This document shows, in pieces, positions 7,962-15,722 of a stretch of DNA of 35,911 bases. Within the stretch, counting starts at the first letter, position 1, and every line of letters starts with the position of its first letter. Both the position numbers and the translations under genes were made by a program. The DNA comes from Candidatus Methanimicrococcus labiotermitis (GTDB lineage Archaea > Halobacteriota > Methanosarcinia > Methanosarcinales > Methanosarcinaceae). The stretch spans positions 1 to 35,911 of the forward strand of contig WRCE01000019.1 of NCBI GenBank assembly GCA_009784005.1, given 5' to 3'. A model generated the notes under the pieces. That model was not told where the DNA came from. It searched no databases and saw nothing but the letters and a program-made list of their open reading frames with translations.

Positions 7962-9023
7962 ATGCGCTGGACAAATCCGAAGCCGGAATATAAAGCAGAA
8001 AAGCCTCTTTACATCTGTGTGTTATCAAATACAAAAACGTCGCAAATCCCCGGTCTCTCAGCCGCCGGCAAAACGGCGGAACTGACGGTCTATACGCCCG
8101 CCGGCGACAGCGAATTGATGCACACCGGAAATATTATCAGCGTTCCCGTGCTGCCCATGACGCCGCCTTACGATACGCCGACGCCGGCCGTGATTACAAA
8201 GTCCGCGCTCAATCTGACAAAAGCGCCTCACGTCTTTGTTAATGCCGGGCTCATGATGTTACCCGATCCGTCTATTCCGATGTATGATACCGGCGCAAAA
8301 ACCGGTGAAAAAATCACATCGGGCATTGCCGTTCACAGCCCGAAAGCCATTTTTGAGGCGTCTCGAAAAATCGGACGCGAACTGGCGCCCTCAACCGACC
8401 ATCCCATCATCGGCGAAAGCACGCCCGGCGGAACAACGACCGCTCTTGGCGTTTTGCTCGCTTTGGGCTACAACGCCCGCGTCAGCAGCAGCGCCGACAT
8501 CAATCCGGTGGAATTAAAATCCCAAGTCGTCAGCGAGGCTATGAAAATGAACAGCATCGGTTTCGGCAGTTTAAAAGACGATCCGTTTCGAGCCGTCGAA
8601 CTTCTCGGCGACCCGATGATGCCCGCCGTTGCCGGCCTGATTGCCGGATTCAAAGAATACGACCCCGGCATGAACATCATTATGGCAGGCGGAACCCAAA
8701 TGGCCGCCGTTTACGCCGTTGCCAAACACGCGGGCGTTAACCTCAAAAATGTCGATTTGGCAACCACCCGCTATGTGACGGACGACAAAACCGCCAACTT
8801 CACCGACTTGTCCGAAGACCTCGGTTTTAAGGCTTACATTTCCGACCCGGGCTTTGGAAAATCCCGCCTCCCCGGCATCCAAAGGTATGACACGGGAACC
8901 ATAAAAGAAGGCGCAGGCGCAGGCGGCGCAATGTATCTCGCGAATATGATGGGCTTCTCCGATGACCAATTCAGAGAAGAAGTCGAAAACGTTTGCGCGG
9001 TATTAAAAGCGGGAAATGTATGA
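7962..9023 (+). CDS. cobT: Archaeal nicotinate-nucleotide:dimethylbenzimidazole-type phosphoribosyltransferase (CobT)
   Basis: CobT activates the lower-ligand base for cobamide assembly by making its alpha-ribotide from nicotinate mononucleotide. Methanogens need cobamides for methyltransferases. The sequence matches the archaeal CobT/UPF0284 family over its length. Hallmarks are the conserved N-terminal [13 protein letters not shown] region, the VHSPKAIFE and [15 protein letters not shown] segments, the [13 protein letters not shown] glycine-rich motif, and the [12 protein letters not shown] segment near the end. A ribosome binding site (AAGGAG, 9 nt upstream) identifies ATG 7962, giving 353 residues. 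An in-frame ATG at 7920 would add 14 residues without a binding site. Confidence 0.93.
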   Translation: MRWTNPKPEYKAEKPLYICVLSNTKTSQIPGLSAAGKTAELTVYTPAGDSELMHTGNIISVPVLPMTPPYDTPTPAVITKSALNLTKAPHVFVNAGLMMLPDPSIPMYDTGAKTGEKITSGIAVHSPKAIFEASRKIGRELAPSTDHPIIGESTPGGTTTALGVLLALGYNARVSSSADINPVELKSQVVSEAMKMNSIGFGSLKDDPFRAVELLGDPMMPAVAGLIAGFKEYDPGMNIIMAGGTQMAAVYAVAKHAGVNLKNVDLATTRYVTDDKTANFTDLSEDLGFKAYISDPGFGKSRLPGIQRYDTGTIKEGAGAGGAMYLANMMGFSDDQFREEVENVCAVLKAGNV

Positions 9024-9029
9024 TTAAAA

Positions 9030-9090
9030 AAATCAAAAAATTTTAAAAAGCAAAAAAATTTTAAAAAGCAAAAAAACGACCGCTTTTTTC
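9030..9090 (+). repeat. A/T-rich direct repeat between convergent cobT and the P-type ATPase gene
   Basis: AAAAAATTTTAAAAAGCA occurs twice in tandem (about 9034-9071). Both strands have T- or A-runs that could serve as oligo-T terminators for the two convergent genes. Confidence 0.6.
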
Positions 9091-9121
9091 CCTTCACTTT
9101 TTTTAAAAAACAAATCCGAGC

Positions 9122-11644
9122 TCATTTCAGTCTCAAAAGTCTCATGGCATTCAAAACCACAATCATTGTCACGCCGACATCTCCAATCACGGCCTCCCAC
9201 ATGGACGCGATGCCTAAAACGCCCAGCGTCATGAAGATGAGTTTCACGCCGAGCGCGAAAATGATGTTTTGGTAAACAACGGCTTTTGTCTTTTGAGCCG
9301 TTTCAAAAGCGTCGGCAAGCTGCGCCGGGTCGCCCGTCATCAGCACGATATCCGCCGCTTCAACGGCGGCATCCGAACCGATACCGCCAACGGCAATACC
9401 GATATCCGCGCGCATGAGCGCGGGCGCGTCATTGATGCCGTCGCCGACAAAGGCGACTTTCGCATTTGAGCCGGCGGCTTTTGTTTCTGCTTCAATCAGT
9501 TCAAGCGTTTCTATCTTTTCATGAGGCAGCCGCTCTGTATAAACTTCATCCAGACCCAAATCGGCGGCGAATGAACGGCCGGCTTTGTCCGTGTCGCCCG
9601 TTACCATGATTGTTTTATTGATGCCGAGCCGTTTGAGGCGCGCCAACGCTTCTCGGCTGTCCGGCTTAACGACGTCGGAAATCGCAATTCTTCCGGCAAA
9701 GAGGCCGCTGACGGCGACATAAACATGTGTTTCCATGTCGGCTGACGGAGAATCGCGAACCGGCAGATTTGAATCCGACAGGTCCACATTTTCCCGCGCC
9801 ATCAGCTTCAAATTTCCGACAGCCACCACCTTTTCGTCATAAACGGCGATAACGCCGAGTCCGGGATATTCCGTATGAGACGTGATTTTTGAGATATCAG
9901 GAATAAATCCGGCGGCGTTTCTTTCCTCGCTTCTTTCCTCGGCGGCGCTGACGATGGAAAGGGCAATCGGGTGATTCGAGAAAGATTCGGCGGCGGCGCT
10001 GTACCTGAGAACTTCGTTTTCATCATAAACGCTGTTTTTCGGAAGGTCAATCGAAACGACGTCAAAAACGCCTTTGGAAAGCGTTCCCGTTTTATCGAAG
10101 ATGACGGTTTTGACTTGTGTCAGGCCTTCCAAATAGTTTCCGCCTTTGACGAGAACGCCTTTCTTTGACGCGGCGCCGATACCGCCGAAGTAACTGAGCG
10201 GAACGGAAATCACAAGCGCGCAGGGGCAGGAGATGACAAGGAAAACCAAGCCGCGGTAAACCCAATCCTCAAACGACGCGCCGGGAAGAAGGAGCGGCGG
10301 GATGACGGCGATCAAAACGGCGGCAAGCACGACCAACGGTGTGTAGTACCGCGAAAAGCGCGTGATAAACTTCTCGGTCGGCGCCTTTTTCGCGGCGGCG
10401 TTCTCAACCAAATCCAATATTTTGGATGCGGTCGACTGCTCAAATGATTTTTCGGCGCGAACCGTCAGCGTTCCGCTTTTATTGATACTGCCGGAAAGAA
10501 CGGCGTCGCCTTCACGAACGGTTCTCGGGACGGATTCTCCGGTCAGAGCGGAGACATCTGCAAAAGACACGCCGGTCAAGACCGTCCCGTCCAAAGGAAT
10601 TTTTTCGCCGGGCTTAATCAAGATGGTGTCACCGATATTGACCTCATAAGGCGGAACCGTCACGCAGCCGCCGTCCGCCGTCACCCGATGCGCGTAATCC
10701 GGGCGGATGTCCATCATGTCGTAAATGGATTTACGGGAGCGGCTGACGGCGGCTTCCTGAAAGAGCTCACCGATTTGATAAAAGAGCATCACGGCAACCG
10801 CTTCGGGATATTCGCCGACGGCAAAAGCGCCGAAAGTCGCAATCGTCATCAAAAAGTTCTCATCGAAAAACTCGCGGCGGGCAATCCCCCGAAATGCTTT
10901 GTAAACGACACCGCCGCCGATGATTAAGTAAGCCGCGACGAATATGAGATATTCCGCCGGCGACTGATGACCGACCCCGAAAACCGCGAACTCGGGAACC
11001 GAGATAAACATAATCTCCGCCCCGTGAGAGATGTGAATCAAAATGCCGACCAGATACACGAAAATACCGATCAGAAGCCGAGCGGCTCTCTTTTTATCAA
11101 TGTATTGAATGAATGCAAAACGTTTTTTCTTTTTTTGGCGAGAATCGAAAGGGGTGTCTTCGTTTTTATTTTTACATTCAAAATTAGCGGCGAGGTCAGC
11201 CACGGCGAGGTCAACAGCGGCGGCGTCAATCGTGGCGGGGTCAGTTTTGCAGGTGTCAGCCGTACCGGTGTCAGCCTTGCCGAAATCAACAACTGCGGCG
11301 GCGTCAGTTTTGTCGATGTCAACTGTACCTGCATCCGCCTTTCCGGCGCCAACCGCGCATGAAGCGGCGAACGGGCGGAGCATGACGGGCGTTTTGCTTG
11401 TTTCAAACGCGGCGCGCTTATCCTTTTCCAAAACTACGACATGTGATTCGATTAAGTGAACGGCATCTTCAATCGCCTGAAAAATGCCATCGCCGCCATC
11501 CTCTTTCTGTTCGACGAAAAGCGTCGCGGTCGCGAAGCTGACCGCCGCGCTTTCCACGCCATCCAAGCGGGCGACGGCATCTTCTATTTTCGCGGCGCAA
11601 TTCGCGCAGCCCAGCCCTTTTAATGAATATTCCTTTTTGATCAT
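9122..11644 (-). CDS. Heavy-metal translocating P1B-type ATPase, probable Zn(II)/Cd(II)/Pb(II) exporter
   Basis: An 840-residue ATP-driven metal exporter of the ZntA/CadA type. It has one N-terminal heavy-metal-associated domain with GLGCANC (residues about 11-17), then a variable linker, then the transport core. The membrane motif SCPCALV (Cys473, Cys475), the phosphorylation motif FDKTGTLSKG (Asp517), the SNHP motif of the N domain, GDGINDAPAL, and the terminal GDVGVTMIVVLNAMRLL all support the Zn/Cd subgroup. The linker (about residues 85-165) is low-complexity, built of Ala/Asp/Thr/Lys units such as GKADTGTADTCKTD, and differs from the core in style. An extra membrane-region insert includes SHGAEIMFISVPEF. 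The promoter candidate and a 10-bp inverted repeat lie upstream. Confidence 0.94.
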   Translation of the reverse strand: MIKKEYSLKGLGCANCAAKIEDAVARLDGVESAAVSFATATLFVEQKEDGGDGIFQAIEDAVHLIESHVVVLEKDKRAAFETSKTPVMLRPFAASCAVGAGKADAGTVDIDKTDAAAVVDFGKADTGTADTCKTDPATIDAAAVDLAVADLAANFECKNKNEDTPFDSRQKKKKRFAFIQYIDKKRAARLLIGIFVYLVGILIHISHGAEIMFISVPEFAVFGVGHQSPAEYLIFVAAYLIIGGGVVYKAFRGIARREFFDENFLMTIATFGAFAVGEYPEAVAVMLFYQIGELFQEAAVSRSRKSIYDMMDIRPDYAHRVTADGGCVTVPPYEVNIGDTILIKPGEKIPLDGTVLTGVSFADVSALTGESVPRTVREGDAVLSGSINKSGTLTVRAEKSFEQSTASKILDLVENAAAKKAPTEKFITRFSRYYTPLVVLAAVLIAVIPPLLLPGASFEDWVYRGLVFLVISCPCALVISVPLSYFGGIGAASKKGVLVKGGNYLEGLTQVKTVIFDKTGTLSKGVFDVVSIDLPKNSVYDENEVLRYSAAAESFSNHPIALSIVSAAEERSEERNAAGFIPDISKITSHTEYPGLGVIAVYDEKVVAVGNLKLMARENVDLSDSNLPVRDSPSADMETHVYVAVSGLFAGRIAISDVVKPDSREALARLKRLGINKTIMVTGDTDKAGRSFAADLGLDEVYTERLPHEKIETLELIEAETKAAGSNAKVAFVGDGINDAPALMRADIGIAVGGIGSDAAVEAADIVLMTGDPAQLADAFETAQKTKAVVYQNIIFALGVKLIFMTLGVLGIASMWEAVIGDVGVTMIVVLNAMRLLRLK
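11191..11350 (+). repeat. In-gene repeat, about 15-bp unit, in the ATPase linker
   Basis: Degenerate units related to GGCGAGGTCAACAGC run through the ATPase linker. They keep the reading frame and encode the Ala/Asp/Thr-rich stretch between the metal-binding domain and the membrane core. Confidence 0.7.
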
Positions 11645-11708
11645 TTCGGCGCACCGATACGAGCGTGAAAATGTTTTCTCGTTATTAAAATTTGTTAAAT
11701 AATAAATC

Positions 11709-11797
11709 GAAAGTGTTACGAATTATTAAACAAAGCCTGATGTATATAAGCATTTTTAAAATCAGTGTGAAAAAAGCATCCAACTCATAACACTTTC
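11709..11797 (-). promoter_or_regulatory. Candidate promoter and operator of the metal-exporter gene
   Basis: On the minus strand, CTTATATACA (11750-11741) is a good archaeal TATA box about 100 nt before the ATPase start. It is flanked by a perfect 10-bp inverted repeat, GAAAGTGTTA at 11709-11718 and TAACACTTTC at 11788-11797. This placement around a TATA box suits a repressor site, for instance of an ArsR-type metal sensor. No regulator gene is adjacent. Confidence 0.45.
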
Positions 11798-11860
11798 TTA
11801 CATTTTTCTTCAAAATGCGATATAGGGCGGTGTTGCGCGGGGCGTTAAAAGCATTCAGGG

Positions 11861-11911
11861 CGTTAAAAAAAAGCGTTAAAAAAAAGCGTTAAAAAAAAGC
11901 GTTAAAAAAAA
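11861..11911 (+). repeat. Tandem array, 13-bp unit x 4, at the tRNA 3' end
   Basis: Four copies of CGTTAAAAAAAAG (the last lacks its G). On the minus strand it gives four successive T8 runs beginning right after the tRNA, so it probably works as a multi-copy oligo-T terminator. Confidence 0.85.
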
Positions 11912-12002
11912 CGGGCCTATTGCGACTCGAACGCAAGTCGACGGATGTCTTCACAATATTTTGTTTCGAAGTCCGTCAGGATATCCGCTACCCTATAGGC
12001 CC
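11912..12002 (-). tRNA. tRNA-Arg (anticodon UCG) with a 19-nt intron
   Basis: On the minus strand GGGCCTA pairs with TAGGCCC (7-bp acceptor stem, discriminator G). The D arm (GGGT...TCCT with the GCGG loop) and the T arm (TTGCG-TTCGAGT-CGCAA) are intact. The anticodon stem ACGGA/TCCGT encloses loop CTTCGA-A, giving anticodon TCG (reads CGA). A 19-nt intron at 11947-11965 follows position 37, the canonical archaeal site. CTTC of the loop can pair with GAAG of the intron, and ACAA/TTGT forms the intron hairpin, as expected for a bulge-helix-bulge. CCA is not encoded. Confidence 0.93.
11947..11965 (-). other. tRNA-Arg intron
   Basis: Nineteen nucleotides between anticodon position 37 and 38 that fold into the splicing-endonuclease substrate described for the tRNA. 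Confidence 0.85.
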
Positions 12003-12060
12003 AAATGCGGGCTCAAAAAAGCTTTCTTTGATTTTAAAGCTTTTGACGCCCGAAAACGAA

Positions 12061-14088
12061 TCAGCCAAACAGGCCGAAAAAGAAGCTGCTCAGATGCGGC
12101 CAAACAAACATGATGACAAATGACAGGAAGATAAAGGCTGTCAAATAACCGCTGACGCGAACGGATAAGCGAACAGCTTTCTTTCTCTCCATATTGAATT
12201 TTTCGGCAGCTTTCAGGAAATATGTTCTGAACAAATGGCCGCCGTCCAATGGGAGCGCCGGCAGGCAGTTGAAGAGGCCGACATAGAAATTCAGCCAAGC
12301 CACCCAGAACAGCAAATTGGCGGCCCAAAAGATGCCGATGCCGAAGGGTTCCGCCCACCCGGCCGGCTCAAAGAACGCCATCATGACGCCCGAAAAGCCG
12401 CCGAAACCCTCGCCCATCAGGCTGAGGAATGGCATCATCAATATGAAGAACCAAGCGGAGAGCATGGTCGCGAAAGACCCTCTCAGGTCTGAAGGATTAA
12501 AGCTGACCATCAGAGACGGCAAGGACTTTAAAAACGACAGATAGCCTTCCGCGTTGAATTCACCGACGCTTATGCCGAGAAGGCCGATGTAAAGCGGGCC
12601 GGCGGAGTAATAAATGCCCATATAAGGTCTCGTTTCATTTCCGGGGGTTGCGCCGAGAACGATTTCAATATCGCTTGTCGCGCCGCTTGTGTCATTTGAT
12701 TCTTTTGCCGTAAAAACAACGGTGTCGCCGGGTGATTTGATTGACATCACGTCAAAAAAGCCTTGCATGCCGTTTATGTATTCGCCGTTGACTTTTGAAA
12801 TAATCATTCCGGGTTTAATCCCCGCCGTTTCCGCGGGCGCTCCGGCAACAACGCTTGTAATCAAAATGCCGGCGTAATTGACATTTTCAGCCGACGGGCT
12901 GATGTGAACGATATAATCTTGGCTCGTCCGCTGATAAGAAGCGCGGACATCTACCGTATCTCCCGGCGATACCGCCGACAGCGCTCGGTCAACAGATTCT
13001 GTATCCGTTACTTTTTGCCCGTTGATGCTTATTAAAACCATCTCATTCATCAGGCCGGAATCCAAAGACGCAGAACCGTCATCGATTCCCATAATTTGCA
13101 AATTCCCGATCGGCTGGATACCGCCGAGAACGGGACCGAAAAAAAGCATGGCGGCAATCAGCGCGACACAGAAATTGGACATAACGCCCGCCGCCAAAAT
13201 GCGTGAACGCTGTGTTTTGGTGGCCGTTTTCGGCTAGGGGCGGTCAGATGTTTTTGAATGCTTATTCGCTTCAGGTTCGGCGGTTTCTTGTCTTGCGGTT
13301 TCATATCCGGCAGCGTCACGCTCTGCTTTTTCGGCAGCGTCGCGCTCCGCTTTTTCACGCTCGCGTATTTCTTCAATGGAAGCCGTCAAATCGTTGTAAC
13401 CGTCTGCCTGCTCCTTTTTATCTTTTTTGGGGTCGTCCAAATCATCCAGTTCATCGCCGTAAAGCTGGCGCTCATCAATTTTAGCGAACCCGCCGATCGG
13501 GACGAGGGCGGCGATAACGCCGACTGCGTGGACTTTAATGTCTTCGGCGCGCGCGAGTACGGAGTGCATCATTTCATGGATGAAAATGGCAATGACCAAG
13601 GCGATAATGCCCCATACCAGCGGTATGAATTGGTTGACGCCGGGGATTAAGATAATATTTTTCAGTTCATGAAATTCATTCGGCTCTATGACGGTGCCGT
13701 TTAAAATGGTTTGAAGCAGGACGATATCTGAAAAAACCACCAGCGAAAACATAAAAATCATGCCGGCGAACATCAAAACGATGCCGATATTCGCAAACAA
13801 ACGCCAAAATCTTTTGGGGGCGGCAATTTTGTCGATATACTTCAACCCTCTTGTTGTTTCAATCATCAATATCGGGCCGAAGGCCGAAATGTTGTACTTC
13901 GCCAATGTCCCCCGTTTCTTCAGCCAAAAAACAGCCGCCCAATAAATGAGAAAGATAATAATAAAAAGCTGTGTCGTTGTTTGCAAAAAATCACCAAAAT
14001 CCGGGAAAACCGGCGTTTTAAAATTAAATTTGAAAATAAAAGGCAGATGTAGGTTAAAACCGTTTGGTTTTGTCTCAAACTGTGTCAA
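12061..14088 (-). CDS. Site-2 protease family (M50) membrane metalloprotease with PDZ domains, read through an in-frame TAG
   Basis: An intramembrane zinc protease that cleaves transmembrane substrates. One frame runs 675 residues, broken only by TAG at codon 285 (13234-13236). Before it lie several membrane segments and the HEMMH zinc motif (His171, Glu172, His175). After it lie membrane segment AAGVMSNFCVALIAA, two PDZ-like domains (about 325-370 and 395-450), and LPALPLDGGH with the third zinc ligand Asp615. Active-site residues are thus on both sides of the TAG, and no ATG stands near the start of the second half (the first Leu codon there is TTG inside a conserved RSRILAAGVMSNF segment). 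TAG sits in a charged disordered linker with EKAERDAA repeats. The start is unsure: only TTG 14088 is available after an upstream stop. Pyrrolysine is the favoured reading. Confidence 0.85.
13234..13236 (-). other. In-frame TAG codon in the M50 protease (candidate pyrrolysine)
   Basis: The codon follows ...KTSDRP and precedes PKTATKTQRSRIL. On the mRNA the amber G begins a small stem-loop GCCG-AAAA-CGGC. The same frame continues 390 codons with clear M50 homology. Confidence 0.8.
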
Positions 14089-14102
14089 AAGACTTTAGAA
14101 TG

Positions 14103-14282
14103 GCAATCAAAGGACGGGCAATCAAAGGACGAGCAATCAAGGGGCAGGCAATCAAGGGGCAGGCAATCAAGGCACGGGCAGTCAAGGCACGGGCAGTCAA
14201 GGCACGGGCAGTCAAGGCACAGGCAGTCAAGGCACAGGCAGTCAAGGCACAAGCAATCAAGGCACAGGCAGTCAAGGCACAG
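14103..14282 (+). repeat. Tandem array, 15-bp unit x 12
   Basis: Twelve contiguous copies of GCAATCAAGGCACGG-type units. Neighbouring copies share the same variants (AAGGACGG, then GGGGCAG, then GGCACGG, then GGCACAG), a sign of stepwise local duplication. Confidence 0.95.
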
Positions 14283-14302
14283 GCAATAGGCTATCAAGGG
14301 AC

Positions 14303-14360
14303 AGACAATCAAAGATTAGACTATCAAAGATTAGACTATCAAAGATTAGACAATCAAAGA
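14303..14360 (+). repeat. Second tandem array, 15-bp unit x 4
   Basis: Copies of GACTATCAAAGATTA, related to the preceding array by the shared ATCAA core and the same period. Confidence 0.8.
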
Positions 14361-14396
14361 AAAGTGAAAAAGAAATGAAACGACAGAGCCGTTTCA
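14360..14396 (-). terminator. Terminator of the FKBP gene
   Basis: TGAAACG/CGTTTCA form a 7-bp stem with a 7-nt loop at 14376-14396. On the minus strand it is followed by a T-rich run (TTTCTTTTTCACTTTTC). Confidence 0.7.
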
Positions 14397-14415
14397 TTTG
14401 ACGGAATTTTTAAAC

Positions 14416-15039
14416 TTAATAATAATTGGAGCTGCTTGAAGCTTTTTTGACTTCAAGAACGGTAATCTCAAAAGTCAGATATTGACCCGCAACAGGTGAG
14501 TTGAAGTCAACGATGACGTCGGTCTCTGTGATTTCCACAACCATGCCTTGCGCCTCTCCATAGTCGTTTACAAGCACGATTACTTGACCGATTTCCGGTT
14601 CTTCACCAAGGCTGTCAACAACGTCTGTTTTGTTGAATGCGATGACAGCTTCGGGGTTGTACGGATAAGCTTCTTCGGGGGGGATTCGGAAGGTTTTCGT
14701 ATCGCCTTTCTTCAGGCCGTAAAGCGCTTTTTCAAAACCGGGAATAACTTGGTTTGCTCCCAAAACAACTTCAAGAGGCGGGCGGTTTTCATTGGTATCA
14801 AAGACCATACCGTTATCTAATCTACCGATATAGTTGAGGGAAACCGTGTCGCCAACCGCGGCTGTGTTGTATTTCCCGTCATCTCTGGAAATGGGGGGTC
14901 CGGGGTGGAAGGCAACCGCGATAATCGCAAAAGTCAATAAGACGATAAAAAGACCGCCGACGATTGCTATTAATGGATTTATTTGTTTTTTCTGTCCGGG
15001 ATTTGCCAATTCTTTATTGGCCATTCTCTTTTTTGCCAT
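14416..15039 (-). CDS. Membrane-anchored FKBP-type peptidyl-prolyl cis-trans isomerase (SlyD-like)
   Basis: A 207-residue isomerase and chaperone acting outside the membrane on exported proteins. It has a basic N-terminus, one transmembrane anchor (about residues 22-44), then an FKBP domain. Marks include the GDTVSLNYIGRLDNGMVFDT start and the VIPGFEKALYGLKKGD motif. An insert-in-flap region (about 120-175) follows, with EEAYPYNPEAV and a final LTFEITVLEVK strand, as in SlyD-like archaeal proteins. AGGG upstream of ATG serves as ribosome binding site. The C-terminus ends in a serine run (SSSSNYY). It precedes the M50 protease gene on the same strand, separated by a terminator and repeat array, so cotranscription is unlikely although a shared envelope role is plausible. 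Confidence 0.93.
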   Translation of the reverse strand: MAKKRMANKELANPGQKKQINPLIAIVGGLFIVLLTFAIIAVAFHPGPPISRDDGKYNTAAVGDTVSLNYIGRLDNGMVFDTNENRPPLEVVLGANQVIPGFEKALYGLKKGDTKTFRIPPEEAYPYNPEAVIAFNKTDVVDSLGEEPEIGQVIVLVNDYGEAQGMVVEITETDVIVDFNSPVAGQYLTFEITVLEVKKASSSSNYY

Positions 15040-15360
15040 ATTATAACCCTAAATATTCTTGAAAAAGATAAGTCATCGATAAATCATGGATAAGAATTCA
15101 TGAATAAGTCATTAATGTGAATAATTGAATGTGAATAATTGAACGTGATGAATCTGTGTTTTTCTGCCGCTGATTATTGAATAAATTAACGGACAGGAAT
15201 AATAACGGAGTATGAAAAGAATCCTTCATTTAAAAAAGTTGCCTTCCGAAAAAAATACTTACGGCAAAATTCGCGGCAATATTCGCGGTCAAACTCCGGC
15301 GAAAATTCCTCCATTTTCTGAGCATTTGTCATTTTCCAAAGGGTTTTGTTTTAAATATAT

Positions 15361-15389
15361 GTAAACCTAAAAAAGTTTATATAGTAAAC
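15361..15389 (+). promoter_or_regulatory. Candidate promoter with palindromic TATA element
   Basis: TTTATATA (15376-15383) lies inside the inverted repeat GTTTA-N5-TAAAC (15375-15389). GTAAAC is repeated at 15361-15366 and 15384-15389. It may drive the beta-propeller lipoprotein gene with a long leader, with the repeat as a regulator site. Confidence 0.4.
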
Positions 15390-15572
15390 ATTACATTAGT
15401 CTATTGTCGATTTACTAAGATATCAATGTCATATGTTTATCTTGAAAGTATATCTGATGGCCGATATATCTGAAATCAATTTTTTAAGATTCACAGGCGG
15501 CATTGTATTGAAATAAAATTGAATAATATTAACAATCTCTAAATATAAAAACCGACTACAATGCATTGTATT

Positions 15573-15683
15573 TTGAGCATTGTATTACATTGAATTGAAC
15601 ACTGTATTGAGCACTGTAGAACATTGTATTGAGCACTGTATTGAACATTGTATTGAACATTGTATTGAGCACTGTATTGAACA
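15573..15683 (+). repeat. Tandem array, 12-bp unit, about 9 copies
   Basis: Units of ACTGTATTGAGC and ATTGTATTGAAC alternate. The last copy forms CACTGTATTGAACAGTG, a small stem-loop, about 25 nt upstream of the lipoprotein ribosome binding site. Confidence 0.85.
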
Positions 15684-15722
15684 GTGTACCAGAGTAAAGA
15701 TTCAACGAGGGAGTTTTAACAA

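Larger units (their letters stand above)
14089..14415. other. Repeat-filled spacer between FKBP and M50 genes
   Basis: No gene is supported. It contains two 15-bp arrays and the FKBP terminator. Open frames here in several frames (Ala-Ile-Lys-Gly or Cys-Leu-Asp repeats) come from the array period being a multiple of three. Confidence 0.7.
15040..15722. other. Long divergent intergenic region
   Basis: Between the divergent FKBP and lipoprotein genes. It holds short direct repeats (GTGAATAATTGAA x2, near 15116-15144), a chance-sized 50-codon frame at 15212-15364, a TATA region at 15375-15389, paired TATATCTGA boxes near 15448-15472, and the 12-bp array at 15573-15683 just before the lipoprotein ribosome binding site. 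Confidence 0.6.

Noticed and set aside
12061..14088. Two separate M50-type genes, or one gene broken by mutation
   Set aside because: The frame is unchanged across the TAG, essential zinc ligands are on both sides, and the second half has no start signal. A nonsense mutation stays possible, but a second TAG gene and the absence of TAG stops make decoding more likely.
14064..14378. Open frames of Ala-Ile-Lys-Gly or Cys-Leu-Asp repeats on both strands
   Set aside because: They are translations of the 15-bp array, whose period is a multiple of three and so stays open in several frames.
15212..15364. A 50-codon frame (MKRILHLKKLPSEKNTYG...)
   Set aside because: GGAG is only one base from the ATG, there is no homology I recognise, and it lies in a repeat-rich promoter region. 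Chance is likely, though a small gene is not excluded.
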